Of a stretch of 64,000 bases of DNA, positions 44,251 to 54,214 are shown piece after piece (the stretch's first letter is position 1; the number at the start of each line of letters is the position of its first letter). The notes beneath the pieces are model-generated. The model searched no databases, was not told where the DNA came from, and was given only the letters and a program-made list of their open reading frames with translations. Both the position numbers and the translations under genes were made by a program. Source of the stretch: Entoloma clypeatum (Eukaryota > Basidiomycota > Agaricomycetes > Agaricales > Entolomataceae); NCBI GenBank assembly GCA_963565915.1, contig OY751494.1, positions 1,984,001 through 2,048,000 of the forward strand, written 5' to 3'.

Positions 44251-44500
44251 AAAATTTCAAAGGTCCACTAGCGGTTGCCAAAGTGGTCGGAGCGGGTCTG
44301 GTCGGTTCTGGAGAGACAAAAACCATGTCACTGCTTGATGAAAAGATAGGCGCTGAGGCCGGGCAGGGTAACCATGGGTCAGATGCTAATGCCATCTCGG
44401 GAATAGAGCGGCATTGATCAATCCAGTAAAAGAACCGAAGAGAGCATGATGTGAGTTGTTTAGGCATCCTCAAGGCACGATCGACAGTAGGGTCCCTAAA

Positions 44501-44514
44501 GGAAGCCCATAACC
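44501..44514 (-). promoter_or_regulatory. PBS of D, half tRNA-iMet type
   Basis: Minus strand GGTTATGGGCTTCC adjoins the 5' LTR of D. Same half-tRNA-iMet logic as E and F. Confidence 0.7.
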
Positions 44515-44590
44515 TGTAAGCGGGACCTAGAACATGAGTGGACCGTGTAAGTCCTCAGGGAGTCCAAAGAAGGAACGACTATATTAGATC

Positions 44591-46889
44591 TGTCACTTCT
44601 TGATCCGCTACCCGTGCACAGCCACCAGTGGAGCCAACACCTCGCTGTATCGCCACATCGCACGACATCCAGCACTCTGATCGGTATCAAAACACTCTCC
44701 AGGCCTCCTCCCTGTCATCGTCTATACAATGGCATCGAGATCAGGCCGATCCAGAGGTCGGGGGGGTCGGGGGGGGGGGGGGGGGGGGGCACCTGCTTCC
44801 TCTAGTGCTCCAACTCCCAGCCTTTTGCAACAGGACGAATCCATGTGGAGTGAACTCCCCCAGGAGCCATCCGCTCTCTCTAGCATGACCAATTGGTGCT
44901 ACGAAACCTCCGCCGAACATAATGCTCACTCCCAAGCTGAAGCTCGTGCTCGCACTCCACCATCTGCAAGTGTGTCCCCTCAAGTCCGAAAGAAGGCCCG
45001 ACAGGGGTCGAGCCCCGGCTCCCCCTCTCCCTCTCCTTCTCCTCTGTCCTCTCTCGAGCGAGTTACCGCCCTCTCGCCCCTCCTAGGATCCGTGGTTGAA
45101 CGCCTGGATCAATTTATTCAGAATAACTCCTCTGGCGCTGGGGCGGTTCCCAACAGCGTCAACATTGCAGCGGCCACCCAGGTCTTTGGCTATCTGGTAG
45201 AGTGGGTGAGTAAACCCGAGACTCTCCAACATTTTCGTGACAATCCAGGTGCGAAGGACCTTTTTGGTCCTGTCTACCAACACATGGCGATGAAGTTTAA
45301 CAACATCGGCCTTTACACCCCGGCGGAAGCTGTGGCTGCTTTGCCTCCCCCTCCCCCTCCTCTGACATGTTGGCCCCCCCGACCCCCTCCTCCTTGACCT
45401 CCTCCCCCCACTGCTCCTGCAGCGGCGCCGGTTAATCCGGCTGCTGGTGCTGCTACAGGTGGTGGTGCCATGGACCTGGACGTGGAACCCCCCAGACCGA
45501 ACCGTGCCCCTGCTGGCCCCCCTCGCCCTCCCCCCTCCGGTTGCAAGAGGCCGCCTCATGCTGCTCAGGCACCTAGTGGCCCCCCGCCTCCTCCTCCCCC
45601 TGTGAACCCCCAACCTGGGCGGAACACACCTCCTGTTGCTAGGTGTCGCCCTTACAACACATCCAACAGCCCCTCACGCTGCTCCATCGTTGTTGTCGTG
45701 GATGCGAAGGATACTATGGTAGACCTTCTCCCACTGGCCACACGCATCTCTCACCATGTCAACTCATTCCAGAGCTCAATCATGGTTGAATCCTTCCGCC
45801 TGGCTTACGGTGGGCTCTGCCTCACCACAACCAGCGTCCCTTTCCCCTCCGACCTCTCCAGGTTGGAAACCTTTGTACGCTCCGTCGTTCCCGAAGGATC
45901 CACAGTCCGTTGCGAGGTGCCTTCATCCCGCTCATTCTGTAAACTTGTAGGTGTCCCATTTTACCGCGGTGACAGACCTATCACCTCCAAGGATGCTGAA
46001 AGCGCCCTCCACTCTTCTGTCTTCAAAGACAGCATCCGCCTTGCAGCTCCACCCCAGATCATTCGTGATTCCAGGCGTGCCAACACATGCACCATCTATT
46101 TTGACATCTGGGACTCCCAAACTGGCTCCCGGATGAAGACATTCGTCAACCGCTCCCTAAACTTGGGGACAACGGTCTGCTTCTTCCGAAAGGCCTCCAT
46201 GAAGATTGGTATGCCTCTCTGCACCCGCTGCTGTTCGTGGGGACATAACACAAACTTCTGCAACTCCACACATGTATTCTGCCCCATTTGTAGGGGTCCT
46301 CACCGCAAAGAAAACCATCGCTCTCTTGCCACCTGCTGCAAGGGACGCCCTGATGCGAACCCTCCCATTCCTCCCACCGCCGAGGGGACTCCTTGTCCTC
46401 ACAACGCTCATTGCAAGAACTGCAGCAAACCTCACACTGCCAACTCTCCACGCTGTCAGTTTTGGCAGCACCATTTTGACCGGGGCTGGATCATGGCCCG
46501 ATATTCGAGGGGCGAGCCATCTGGGCTCGACCTCCATGTACGTCCCTTGACCAGGGAAACCGGTACTTGTCGGAAAGCCCCTGCCTCTGGCCGCGGCCGT
46601 GATGATGGGGAGGTGTGAACTGGTCATGGGGACGCTTAAAGTCATACTCCCCTCAAGGAGTATCCAGCTACATGTGTGTCGTCTCTCTCTCCATATCGTG
46701 TTACTTTTGGTGTATGCTCTCCTCTGTAGTCTTTTGATTGCATCTTATCACTGTACCGTCTTTTCTATTTTTTGGACATTTCTGTGCTAGCCCACATGCA
46801 CATTAAAATTCTTTACTGCCGACCTGTAGTAGTAGGCGACCGGACTGCCCTCAGGGTACCGGTATATAAATTGTTGACACCAAAAAAAA
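44591..46889 (+). mobile_element. ORF1-only LINE-like element
   Basis: 2299 bp, flanked by a 14-bp duplication GACTATATTAGATC (44577-44590, 46890-46903) and ending in A8. It encodes only a LINE-type ORF1; no endonuclease or RT sequence is present. About 138 bp precede the ATG and 271 bp follow the stop. The long duplication and A tail indicate target-primed reverse transcription, presumably by enzymes of another LINE. Confidence 0.85.
44729..46618 (+). pseudogene. LINE ORF1 protein (zinc-knuckle nucleic-acid binder)
   Basis: ATG 44729 (MASRSGRSRGRG) to TGA 46616-46618, 629 codons, with one in-frame TGA at 45395-45397 in a Pro-rich linker. Gly run encoded by G21 (44769-44789), low-complexity Ser/Pro segments, a structured middle domain (about 45690-46190), then three Cys/His motifs: CTRCCSWGHNTNFC, CPICRGPHRKENH and CKNCSKPHTANSPRC. 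This matches ORF1 of I/Tad-type LINEs (RNA chaperone in the RNP). Confidence 0.75.
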
Positions 46890-47042
46890 GACTATATTAG
46901 ATCATACCTAGAACACGAGTGGACCGTGTAACTACAGGTATGTGAGTATGATAGAGTAGGTGGGATGAATACAACAATGCACTTACGTCCACGTGGGGAA
47001 ATGTAGGTAAGCGATGATATATGACGTATGTCCAACACCATT

Positions 47043-47365
47043 CACGCCCAACGGCTTCGACCCGCGCCCAACACCCACCACTCGAGCCCAATGGCCCTCT
47101 CTCATCTCCAACAGCCCCCACTGGTGCCCAACGGCCTCGACTCATGCCTAACACCCTCCCTTCATGCCCAACGGCCTCGACTCGCACGCAACGGCCACCA
47201 CTCGAGCCCAATGGCCCTCTCTCATCTCCAACAGCCCCCACTGGTGCCCAACGGCCTCGACTCATGCCTAACACCCTCCCTTCATGCCCAACGGCCTCGA
47301 CTCGCACGCAACGGCCACCACTCGAGCCCAATGGCCCCCACTCACATGCAACAGCCCATCCTCAT
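47043..47365 (-). repeat. Minisatellite M4, last part, with 120-bp higher-order repeat
   Basis: 20-bp family. 47081-47200 and 47201-47320 are identical 120-bp blocks (six 20-mers each), and a third copy begins at 47321. Confidence 0.92.
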
Positions 47366-47383
47366 GCCCTGTAAATACATATG

Positions 47384-47693
47384 TGTTGAAACTTTTCCCA
47401 TCACGTAGATTAGATTAGATTAGATTACATCACGTGACCCTTACATATCTTCATTACATACTTGTTTGGTTGGTACAAACAGTAGTACGGTATATAAGAC
47501 CAGGAAACTGTCAATATCAACAAGTTGTCTCTTGACTCTTAACCAGCTCCATTGCTCTCACCAGCCTCAACCGCTCTCACTAGCCTTACCCCCTCCAAAC
47601 CATGTAAGTGACCATAGCGGTATCGTAGAGTACTTCCACTGTAGCTATGTTGCTCAGTACACCTGTGGCTAGCGCCCAGGTGGAACTTCAACA
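47384..47693 (+). repeat. 5' LTR of F
   Basis: TGTTGAAAC...GAACTTCAACA, with a (GATTA)4-like run at 47407-47426 and a TATATAAG box near 47492. Confidence 0.92.
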
Positions 47694-48061
47694 GGTTATG
47701 GGCCCCGAATAGCAGAGGGACCTGGGAACGCTGGCAACAGCAAGTACCTGCCCACTCTACCCTGGTTGGCAAAGAACCGATCGAAAGATCTAGGTTCTGA
47801 GTCTTACTTCTTCACACATGAACCTGGGAACGTCATTACGACAAGTACCTGTCATGAAGCGTCTCTAAGGGGATTGACTTAGTACACATTATGTGGAAAC
47901 GTTGATCGTACCTCACACACTTCTGACAAAAAGGGTTTTTCCCACAAACCGCTATTCCTAAAGGGAATATGTTATGAGGAATCATTTATTTGTTTTCTCT
48001 AAAAATCAAATTCATAACAAGAACATCACTGATTGGGAAAACTCCTTTTAGATTCATTAAA
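47694..48061 (+). promoter_or_regulatory. PBS and leader of F
   Basis: GGTTATGGGCCCC directly after the LTR fits a half tRNA-iMet primer. The rest of the 368-bp leader holds no supported ORF. Confidence 0.7.
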
Positions 48062-51000
48062 ATGTCTACCTCTCGCTCCGCCCTTGACTCCATCGTCGTC
48101 TTTGATGGCATCGACTATCAAAGTTGGGCCGAGAAAATGAAGTCCTACCTCCTCCATCAAGGAGTCTGGCGCCTCGTATCCGGCGACATTGAGCGCCCCA
48201 CTATCGAGGACTACACCGTCACGGTCTCCACTCCTGCCTCTGCCACCTCGACGTCTGCAACCCAGCCTCCGGTCATCACCGTCACCGTCGACCAGCCCGC
48301 CTTCCACAAAGAAAGGAAGGCCTGGATTAGAGACGATGACATGGCTCTGGGTTCCATCCATCTCAAAGTCTCCGAAGCAATCAGGAGGCACATCAAGGAC
48401 GCCTCAACCTCAAAAGAAGCTTGGACATCGTTGAAAGACGCATATTCGAAGGTCTCCCCCGCCACCATTTTTGGCGACTTCAAGGCTGCTGCCTCCTTCA
48501 AGCTCTCGGGTCGCGACCCCGTACCGGAAATCGAGCGCCTCGGATCACTCTTCGCTTGCCTCAGCGACGCGAAGTTCATCGTGCCTGACCTGATGCAGGC
48601 TATGATCCTGGCAAGTGCCATCCCTGACGCTTGGTCGTCTCTCTCCACCGCCCTCTTCCAGGTCTACGACGCCGATGACTTCACATGGCAGGCCGTTGCC
48701 GACAGCATCGTATCGGAGTACAGGCGCAAGTATGCGATTGGGTCTACTCAGGCGTCCAACGAGCAGGCCCGGAAAATCTCCGGGACCAAGCGAAAGGGGC
48801 AAGACCCCAAATGGGAAAAGCAAACAGCGCCGAGTACCTCGCGTAACAATGCTGACGAGCAGCCTAACTCGACCGACCCGAGTACTGCTTCTAAAAAGAA
48901 GAAGGGAAAGGGACGCTGGCGCAACCAGAAGAAGCGCGCCAACAATGCGGACAACGAGTCCAACTGCACCGAGGAGATGGTCGAGTTCATCGCACCAGCC
49001 ATTGAGCAAGCTCCTCGTCAACGTGCCCCTTGCCCTCTTCCTTCTCGTCATGCACCCACCTTCACCACTGTAACGGGCCGCGGGAAAACTACGAGTACCG
49101 TGCAACCTGAATCGGAGAAGATGCAGTCACTCCTGCAACGCATGAACCCGCCTCCTTCTCAGTACACCGGGCTTCCCTCTGGAAAGCCGTCTGTGTGGAA
49201 AAAGAACAAGAGGGTGCGAAGACTCGCCCGAGAAATTGGTGCTCAACCCTCTGGGTCAAACCTCCGTATCTTAGATACCATCATTCCTGACATCGACGAA
49301 AGGCCGGCTAAACAGCGTCGCGTAGCCCCGTCGATAGAAGAATCGCTGAAAATGATGGACATCAACCAGGAACGGATGGGGCCGGATGTATTTGAGGACG
49401 AGATAGAACTTGACGGTTCGTCAAAACCCTTTCTTAAACCTTACCAATTGCGGAAAGCTAACAATACCTCTCAACAGACGTATGACATAATAGCCAGTAC
49501 CAGTACAGAATGTGTAGATCACTTTAGCAGTGATTTACATAAAAAATATATTAAACATTTTGCTTCTTGTACACATTGTAAGGAAAAAGAACGCGCGCAA
49601 TGGATATTAGATTCCGGCGCCTCTTTACACTTCACCTATGAGTTTAAGGACTTCGCATATTATAGACCTCTCACGGTCAAGCGATTCGTCCAAACTGCAG
49701 CCAAAGGGAAGAAACTGGAAATTCTTGGAGTTGGGGCCGTTCCAGTACGGCACACCCTAAATGGGGAAGTTAAAACCCATCTTCTCAGACCGGTGTTCTA
49801 CATCCCGGACATGGACACACGCCTATTGTCCCTAGGCGTCTTCCTTAACCATGGTTACAAAGTAGACGGGACTTGTGGAGAAATTAACATCTCCAAAGGG
49901 CTGAGCAAAATCCAGTTTTCGCCCCACATCCTTGGTCAAACCATTTACTGGTTAGACACTGAAATACGCTATGACCAGATCCATGCGATCTCGAGCGAAA
50001 TCACTGTTGAAACATGGCACAAGCGCCTTGGTCACCCAAATGATCAAGCACTCCGAAAGATTCCCACCAGTACCAAAGGGGTACCTGAAACACTAGTACG
50101 TGAGAAATCACAGGAAAGTTGCACAGGTTGCCTCAAAGGAAAAATGCCGAATCAGTCATATCCCAATTCGATAACAAGGGCAACAAAAACCTTTGATCTG
50201 ATCCATTCCGATCTCAAACAAATATCCACGGCATCATACCACAAATATAAATATTTCCTTACGTTTCTGGACGATTTTTCATCCCACGTCTGGGTCGTCT
50301 TGCTTAGAAAGAAGTCGGATGCTGTCATGGCACTACGACAATTCCTTGCGATGATCCAGAATCAATTCGCCGCCACTCCTAAGAAATGGCGAGTTGATGG
50401 AGGTGGAGAATTTAACGAATACAAGGATGTACTTGCCGATCATGGAATTCTGATCGACATCACGCTCCCGTATCAGCACCAGCAGAACGGTCGAGCAGAA
50501 CGGATAAATCGAACCCTGTGGGAGAAATCTCAGGCCTTGCGCTTCGACGCGTGCTTACCACCTATGTGGTGGGAATTCTGTTTGGAACATGCAGCTTTTC
50601 TCTACAACAGAACCCCCATGCAGCGTCTCGAATGGAATACCCCTTACTTCAGGGTGACCAATGAGATCCCTGATATGTCAAGCATCAGAGTCTTCGGATG
50701 TCAGGCATATGTGTATATCCCAAAAGAAAAACGTAGAAATTCCCTGGAGTCTAGATCTTGATTGATGATTTATCTCGGATCAAAGCCAGGGGTCAAAGGA
50801 TACCGTTTCATGGATCCTGAGACTAATACAATTTTCATGGGTGGGAAAGCTATCTTTGATGAAAGCAAGTACCCTAGATGCCACATCGATCCTTTGCCAG
50901 AGAACCATCCAGAAATGGAAAACCCAGAACCGGCTGATGAGTTTGAGGACCTCATCCCCGGAAACAATGACAATGACAGTCATTACGAAAAACCTCACGA

Positions 51001-52466
51001 CCCTGTTCCCACTGGACAGGATCACCCTGAATCAGACGATGATTTGCCGGGTAGCGAACCCGATGACGAGCCACGAGTACCCACTCCAGAGCCCGAGCAA
51101 GTACCAGATCGACCGATCAGGGAACGACGAGTTCGGAGAATGCCAGACAGCATCTATGGGGAAGACACCCCTGCTTCTGATCTTGAAAAAATGGATCGAA
51201 GACGTAGATTGGGCGGTCAAACGGCATGGATGAACGATCTCCTAATGGAGGCAATCTCCATCCAAGTAGGCATCATCGAAATGTCACACAAAGACATATA
51301 CTCTCTTCTGAACAAAGAAGATTGGTATGCGGCAGAACGAAAAGAGCTAGACATGCTCAAAAGCCGCAGGGTGATCACGGAGTTAGTACCCCTACCTACA
51401 GGGAGGAAAGCTCTAAGGAACAAATGGGTTTACAACGAAAAATCCGACGGGCGTTTGAAAGCGCGCCTTGTTGCAAAAGGTTTCTCACAGGTAGAAGGGA
51501 TTGACTTCGATCAGATCTTCTCACCAGTAGTGAGATACGAGACCGTCCGATTAATTCTGGCATTGACAGCCCTTGAAGGGTGGTTCATGACACTCTTGGA
51601 CGTCTCAGCAGCCTTCCTCTATGGAACACTCCGTGAGGTAATTTACATGCGACAGCCTGAGGGCTACATAGTAAAAGGGAAAGAAAACCTCGTGTACCGA
51701 CTATACAAAGCCCTATACAGACTCAAGCAGGCCGCATTAGCCTGGTGGAGGGAACTCGATTCCTCCATGAAAAAGCTCGGCTTTGTCCGGCTTCACTCCG
51801 ATGCGGGAGTTTTCATTCACACAAGTACCAAAGGGGAAACTGTGATCGCCGTCATTTATGTCGATGACTCTGCCTTTCTCGGCACAAACCGGGAATACAC
51901 GCTGGAAAAGAAGAAGGCCTTCATGACAACATGGGAATGTAGGGACCTAGGCCACCTAGTCCCTGATGGGGAACCAAAAGAATTTCTCTCTATCCAAATA
52001 AGGCAACGTGGGAAGAGGATCTTCATTGATCAAGTACCCTACCTTGAGAAAATTCTCGCACGCATGGGGATGAGCGAATCTAATGCCACCCATACCCCAC
52101 TCCCAACGGGCTACAAACCCATGAAATCTGAAGATGAACCCAATGCGGAACTCAGATCCAAGTACCAATCTGTCATCGGATCATTATTGTACTTAATGAT
52201 CGGGACAAGACCCGACATTTGTTTCGCCATAATCAAAATGTCCCAATTTTCCGCAAACCCTACCAAACGCCATTTAGAAGTGGCAAGGGATATTTGCAGG
52301 TATTTGAAGGCAACAAAAAATTACGCGATCATGTACGATGGTGATTCTGGGAAAGGAATCTACGCATTCACAGACTCCGATTGGGCGTCAGACGAAAACA
52401 CCAGGAAGTCCACCACTGGTTACTTCGTATCGCTGGCATCTGGAGCAGTAACCTGGGTTTCATCGG

Positions 52467-52941
52467 TGTTACATTCCGATCCATTCCGACGATTTCCGAC
52501 CAATCCCGACACCTCCGACATTTTGACTAATACTTATTATGCATACTTACTGTTATGAATCTCGTTACTACGTACATTACTTACATCCGATCATTTTACT
52601 TATGTTAAGAATCTCCGACAGCCACTCGTTATCCGACTCCGACGAAGCCACACGTCCTCCGACATAGTATTTAAACTTATGTAGAATCGTGTATTAGCTT
52701 CAGTTTGAATATCAACTTAGATTCGACATCATACCTCCCGTCCTCTTTCCGACTCTTAACTTGAGTCCGACCTCCGACCTCCGATCCTCCGATCCTCCGA
52801 AATAAGGACACCAACGTATTAGCGAGGGCGCAACACACAAGTTGAAGCCAAGTCCTTGCCCCTACGTTGCACGCGCTCCGACCTTCCGACCTTCCGACGC
52901 GTCCGACGTAGCTCCGACGTTTTGTCGATCAGTTCTTAACA
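52467..52941 (+). repeat. 5' LTR of G2p
   Basis: TGTTACATTCC...GTTCTTAACA. TCCGA occurs about 20 times by eye in 475 bp, all in the same orientation. Confidence 0.95.
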
Positions 52942-52955
52942 GTATATTCAAACTG
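52668..52955 (+). promoter_or_regulatory. G2p core promoter and self-priming pair
   Basis: TATTTAAA (52668-52675), predicted +1 at CAGTTTGAATAT (52701-52712), complementary ATATTCAAACTG at 52944-52955, two bases after the LTR (12 of 12 pair). Confidence 0.82.
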
Positions 52956-52987
52956 CCACTCGCTTATCCGTATTTCAAATTCCAGTT

Positions 52988-54214
52988 ATGGCAGCCCGCA
53001 ACACACAGAACTCCCGCGCAGCAGCAGCCGCAGCGGAAGCTTCAAACCTGCAGGACACCAGGGCGACATTTCTACATACGTTCCAAGATATTCCCGCAGA
53101 AGAATCTGCACCCAAACCTGACCCCATATCTCCGACACCTCGTCTCCGAACACCTCAGACACAAGGACCTCCGATTCCTGAAGAATTCCGTCCTTTTAAA
53201 TCGCCGACCTCTCCTTTTGACGATAACAATCCTTTCCGTCGCGAGCAAACTCCAAACCTCGCCGAAGCAATTATGCTTATGACGCAGGAGCTCCGACGTA
53301 GAGAGACTCCGAAAACTCCGAAAAAGAAATCGAAGGAACCCGACACTTTTGACGGTTCCGACTCTCGGAAACTCACCAGTTTCCTCGCACAATGCACACT
53401 ATATTTCCGAAACAACCCCGCCTTTGACGATGATGATAACAAAGTCAGTTTCGCTCTGTCGTACCTCCGAGGAACCGCGCTCGAATGGTTTGAGCCCACC
53501 CTCTTGGGAGAGTCCGACGACGACTCTGTCTGGTTGGACGACTGGTCCGCCTTTGTGCACATCCTCCGATCCGAATTCGGACCTATCGATCCGACCGGAG
53601 AAGCAGAGGATAGCCTGGATCACCTTCGGATGCGCGACAATCAGAAGATCCTACGTTACAACGTGGACTTCAAACGTCTTTCCGCTCGCACGCAGTGGGA
53701 TGATGGCGCGCTCCGATATCGGTACTATACCGGTTTAGCGGAACGCATCAAGGACGTTTTGGGGACTTTTCCCAAACCAAAGACTCTCGCCGAGTTGAAA
53801 GTAATGGCCCATAACATTGATGCTCGCTACTGGGAACGTCAACGCGAGAAATCGCGCTCCTCCGACAAATCTACTCCGAAATCCGACAAATCCGACAAAT
53901 CCGACAAAAAACAGACCCCCGCTTCATCATCCTCCAACAACAACTCCTCATCGTCTAAACCCAACTCGCAACAACAACAAAAATCGTCATCCACCTCTCC
54001 GAAATCCGCCCTCTCCGACAAACTTGGCAAAGATGGGAAATTAACTCCCCAAGAACGCCAACGACGATTTGACAATAATTTATGCATGTTTTGCGGCAAC
54101 GTTGGTCATCGGGCTTCCGACTGCTCGAAGAAATCGTCTTCTAACGCCAAAGCAAAAGCCCGCGCGGCCCAAGCTGAGGACAAATCGGAGAAGACGACCG
54201 AGTCAAAAAAATAG
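52988..54214 (+). CDS. gag: Gag of G2p
   Basis: ATG 52988 (MAARNTQNSRAAAAAAEAS) to TAG 54212-54214, 408 aa, intact. N-terminal Ala/Pro-rich region, capsid-type retrotransposon gag domain (about residues 110-290: RKLTSFLAQCTLYFRNN; YLRGTALEWFEP; RLSARTQWDDGALRYRYYTG), a Ser/Lys/Asp linker with repeated SDK, one zinc knuckle CMFCGNVGHRASDC, and a Lys-rich end. Builds the virus-like particle and packages RNA. Confidence 0.9.
   Translation: MAARNTQNSRAAAAAAEASNLQDTRATFLHTFQDIPAEESAPKPDPISPTPRLRTPQTQGPPIPEEFRPFKSPTSPFDDNNPFRREQTPNLAEAIMLMTQELRRRETPKTPKKKSKEPDTFDGSDSRKLTSFLAQCTLYFRNNPAFDDDDNKVSFALSYLRGTALEWFEPTLLGESDDDSVWLDDWSAFVHILRSEFGPIDPTGEAEDSLDHLRMRDNQKILRYNVDFKRLSARTQWDDGALRYRYYTGLAERIKDVLGTFPKPKTLAELKVMAHNIDARYWERQREKSRSSDKSTPKSDKSDKSDKKQTPASSSSNNNSSSSKPNSQQQQKSSSTSPKSALSDKLGKDGKLTPQERQRRFDNNLCMFCGNVGHRASDCSKKSSSNAKAKARAAQAEDKSEKTTESKK
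54205..54214 (+). promoter_or_regulatory. gag/pol -1 frameshift site of G2p
   Basis: A AAA AAA followed directly by the UAG gag stop; pol continues in the -1 frame with no start codon needed. Conserved with element A. No clear downstream pseudoknot was identified by eye. Confidence 0.78.

Larger units (their letters stand above)
39587..44467 (-). pseudogene. N-terminal gag of copia D, split by copia E
   Basis: ATG at 44467 (MPKQLTSCSLRFFYW) reads to the AAAAT target at 44251, continues left of copia E (39803 to 39587), then across N3 at 23709. The Pro/Ser/Thr-rich frame stays open across both junctions when one target copy is kept. It is the natural start of the D polyprotein, 36-48 bp inside the 5' LTR/PBS. 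Confidence 0.65.
18578..47037 (-). mobile_element. Copia element D, exploded by nested insertions
   Basis: Ty1/copia element read right to left. LTRs at 18578-18859 and 44515-44590 plus 46904-47037; target duplication CCATT (18573-18577 and 47038-47042). Gag-pol order: gag with CCHC, protease, integrase, RT, RNase H. Insertions: N3 and copia E in the gag N-terminus, and a LINE in the right LTR. Removing N3 and E with one target copy each leaves the gag frame open across both junctions. Confidence 0.9.
44515..47037 (-). repeat. 5' LTR of D, split by a LINE
   Basis: LTR parts 44515-44590 and 46904-47037, separated by the LINE and its duplicated 14-bp target. Total 210 bp; it lacks 72 bp present in the left LTR. 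Ends GTCCAACA, then CCATT. Confidence 0.88.

Noticed and set aside
45083..45613. Minus-strand Arg/Gly-rich frame in the LINE
   Set aside because: Complement of the Pro-rich part of ORF1; no independent support.
47407..47426. Telomere-like TTAGA/GATTA run
   Set aside because: Only four units, pentameric rather than TTAGGG, and present identically in both copia F LTRs, so it is LTR sequence.
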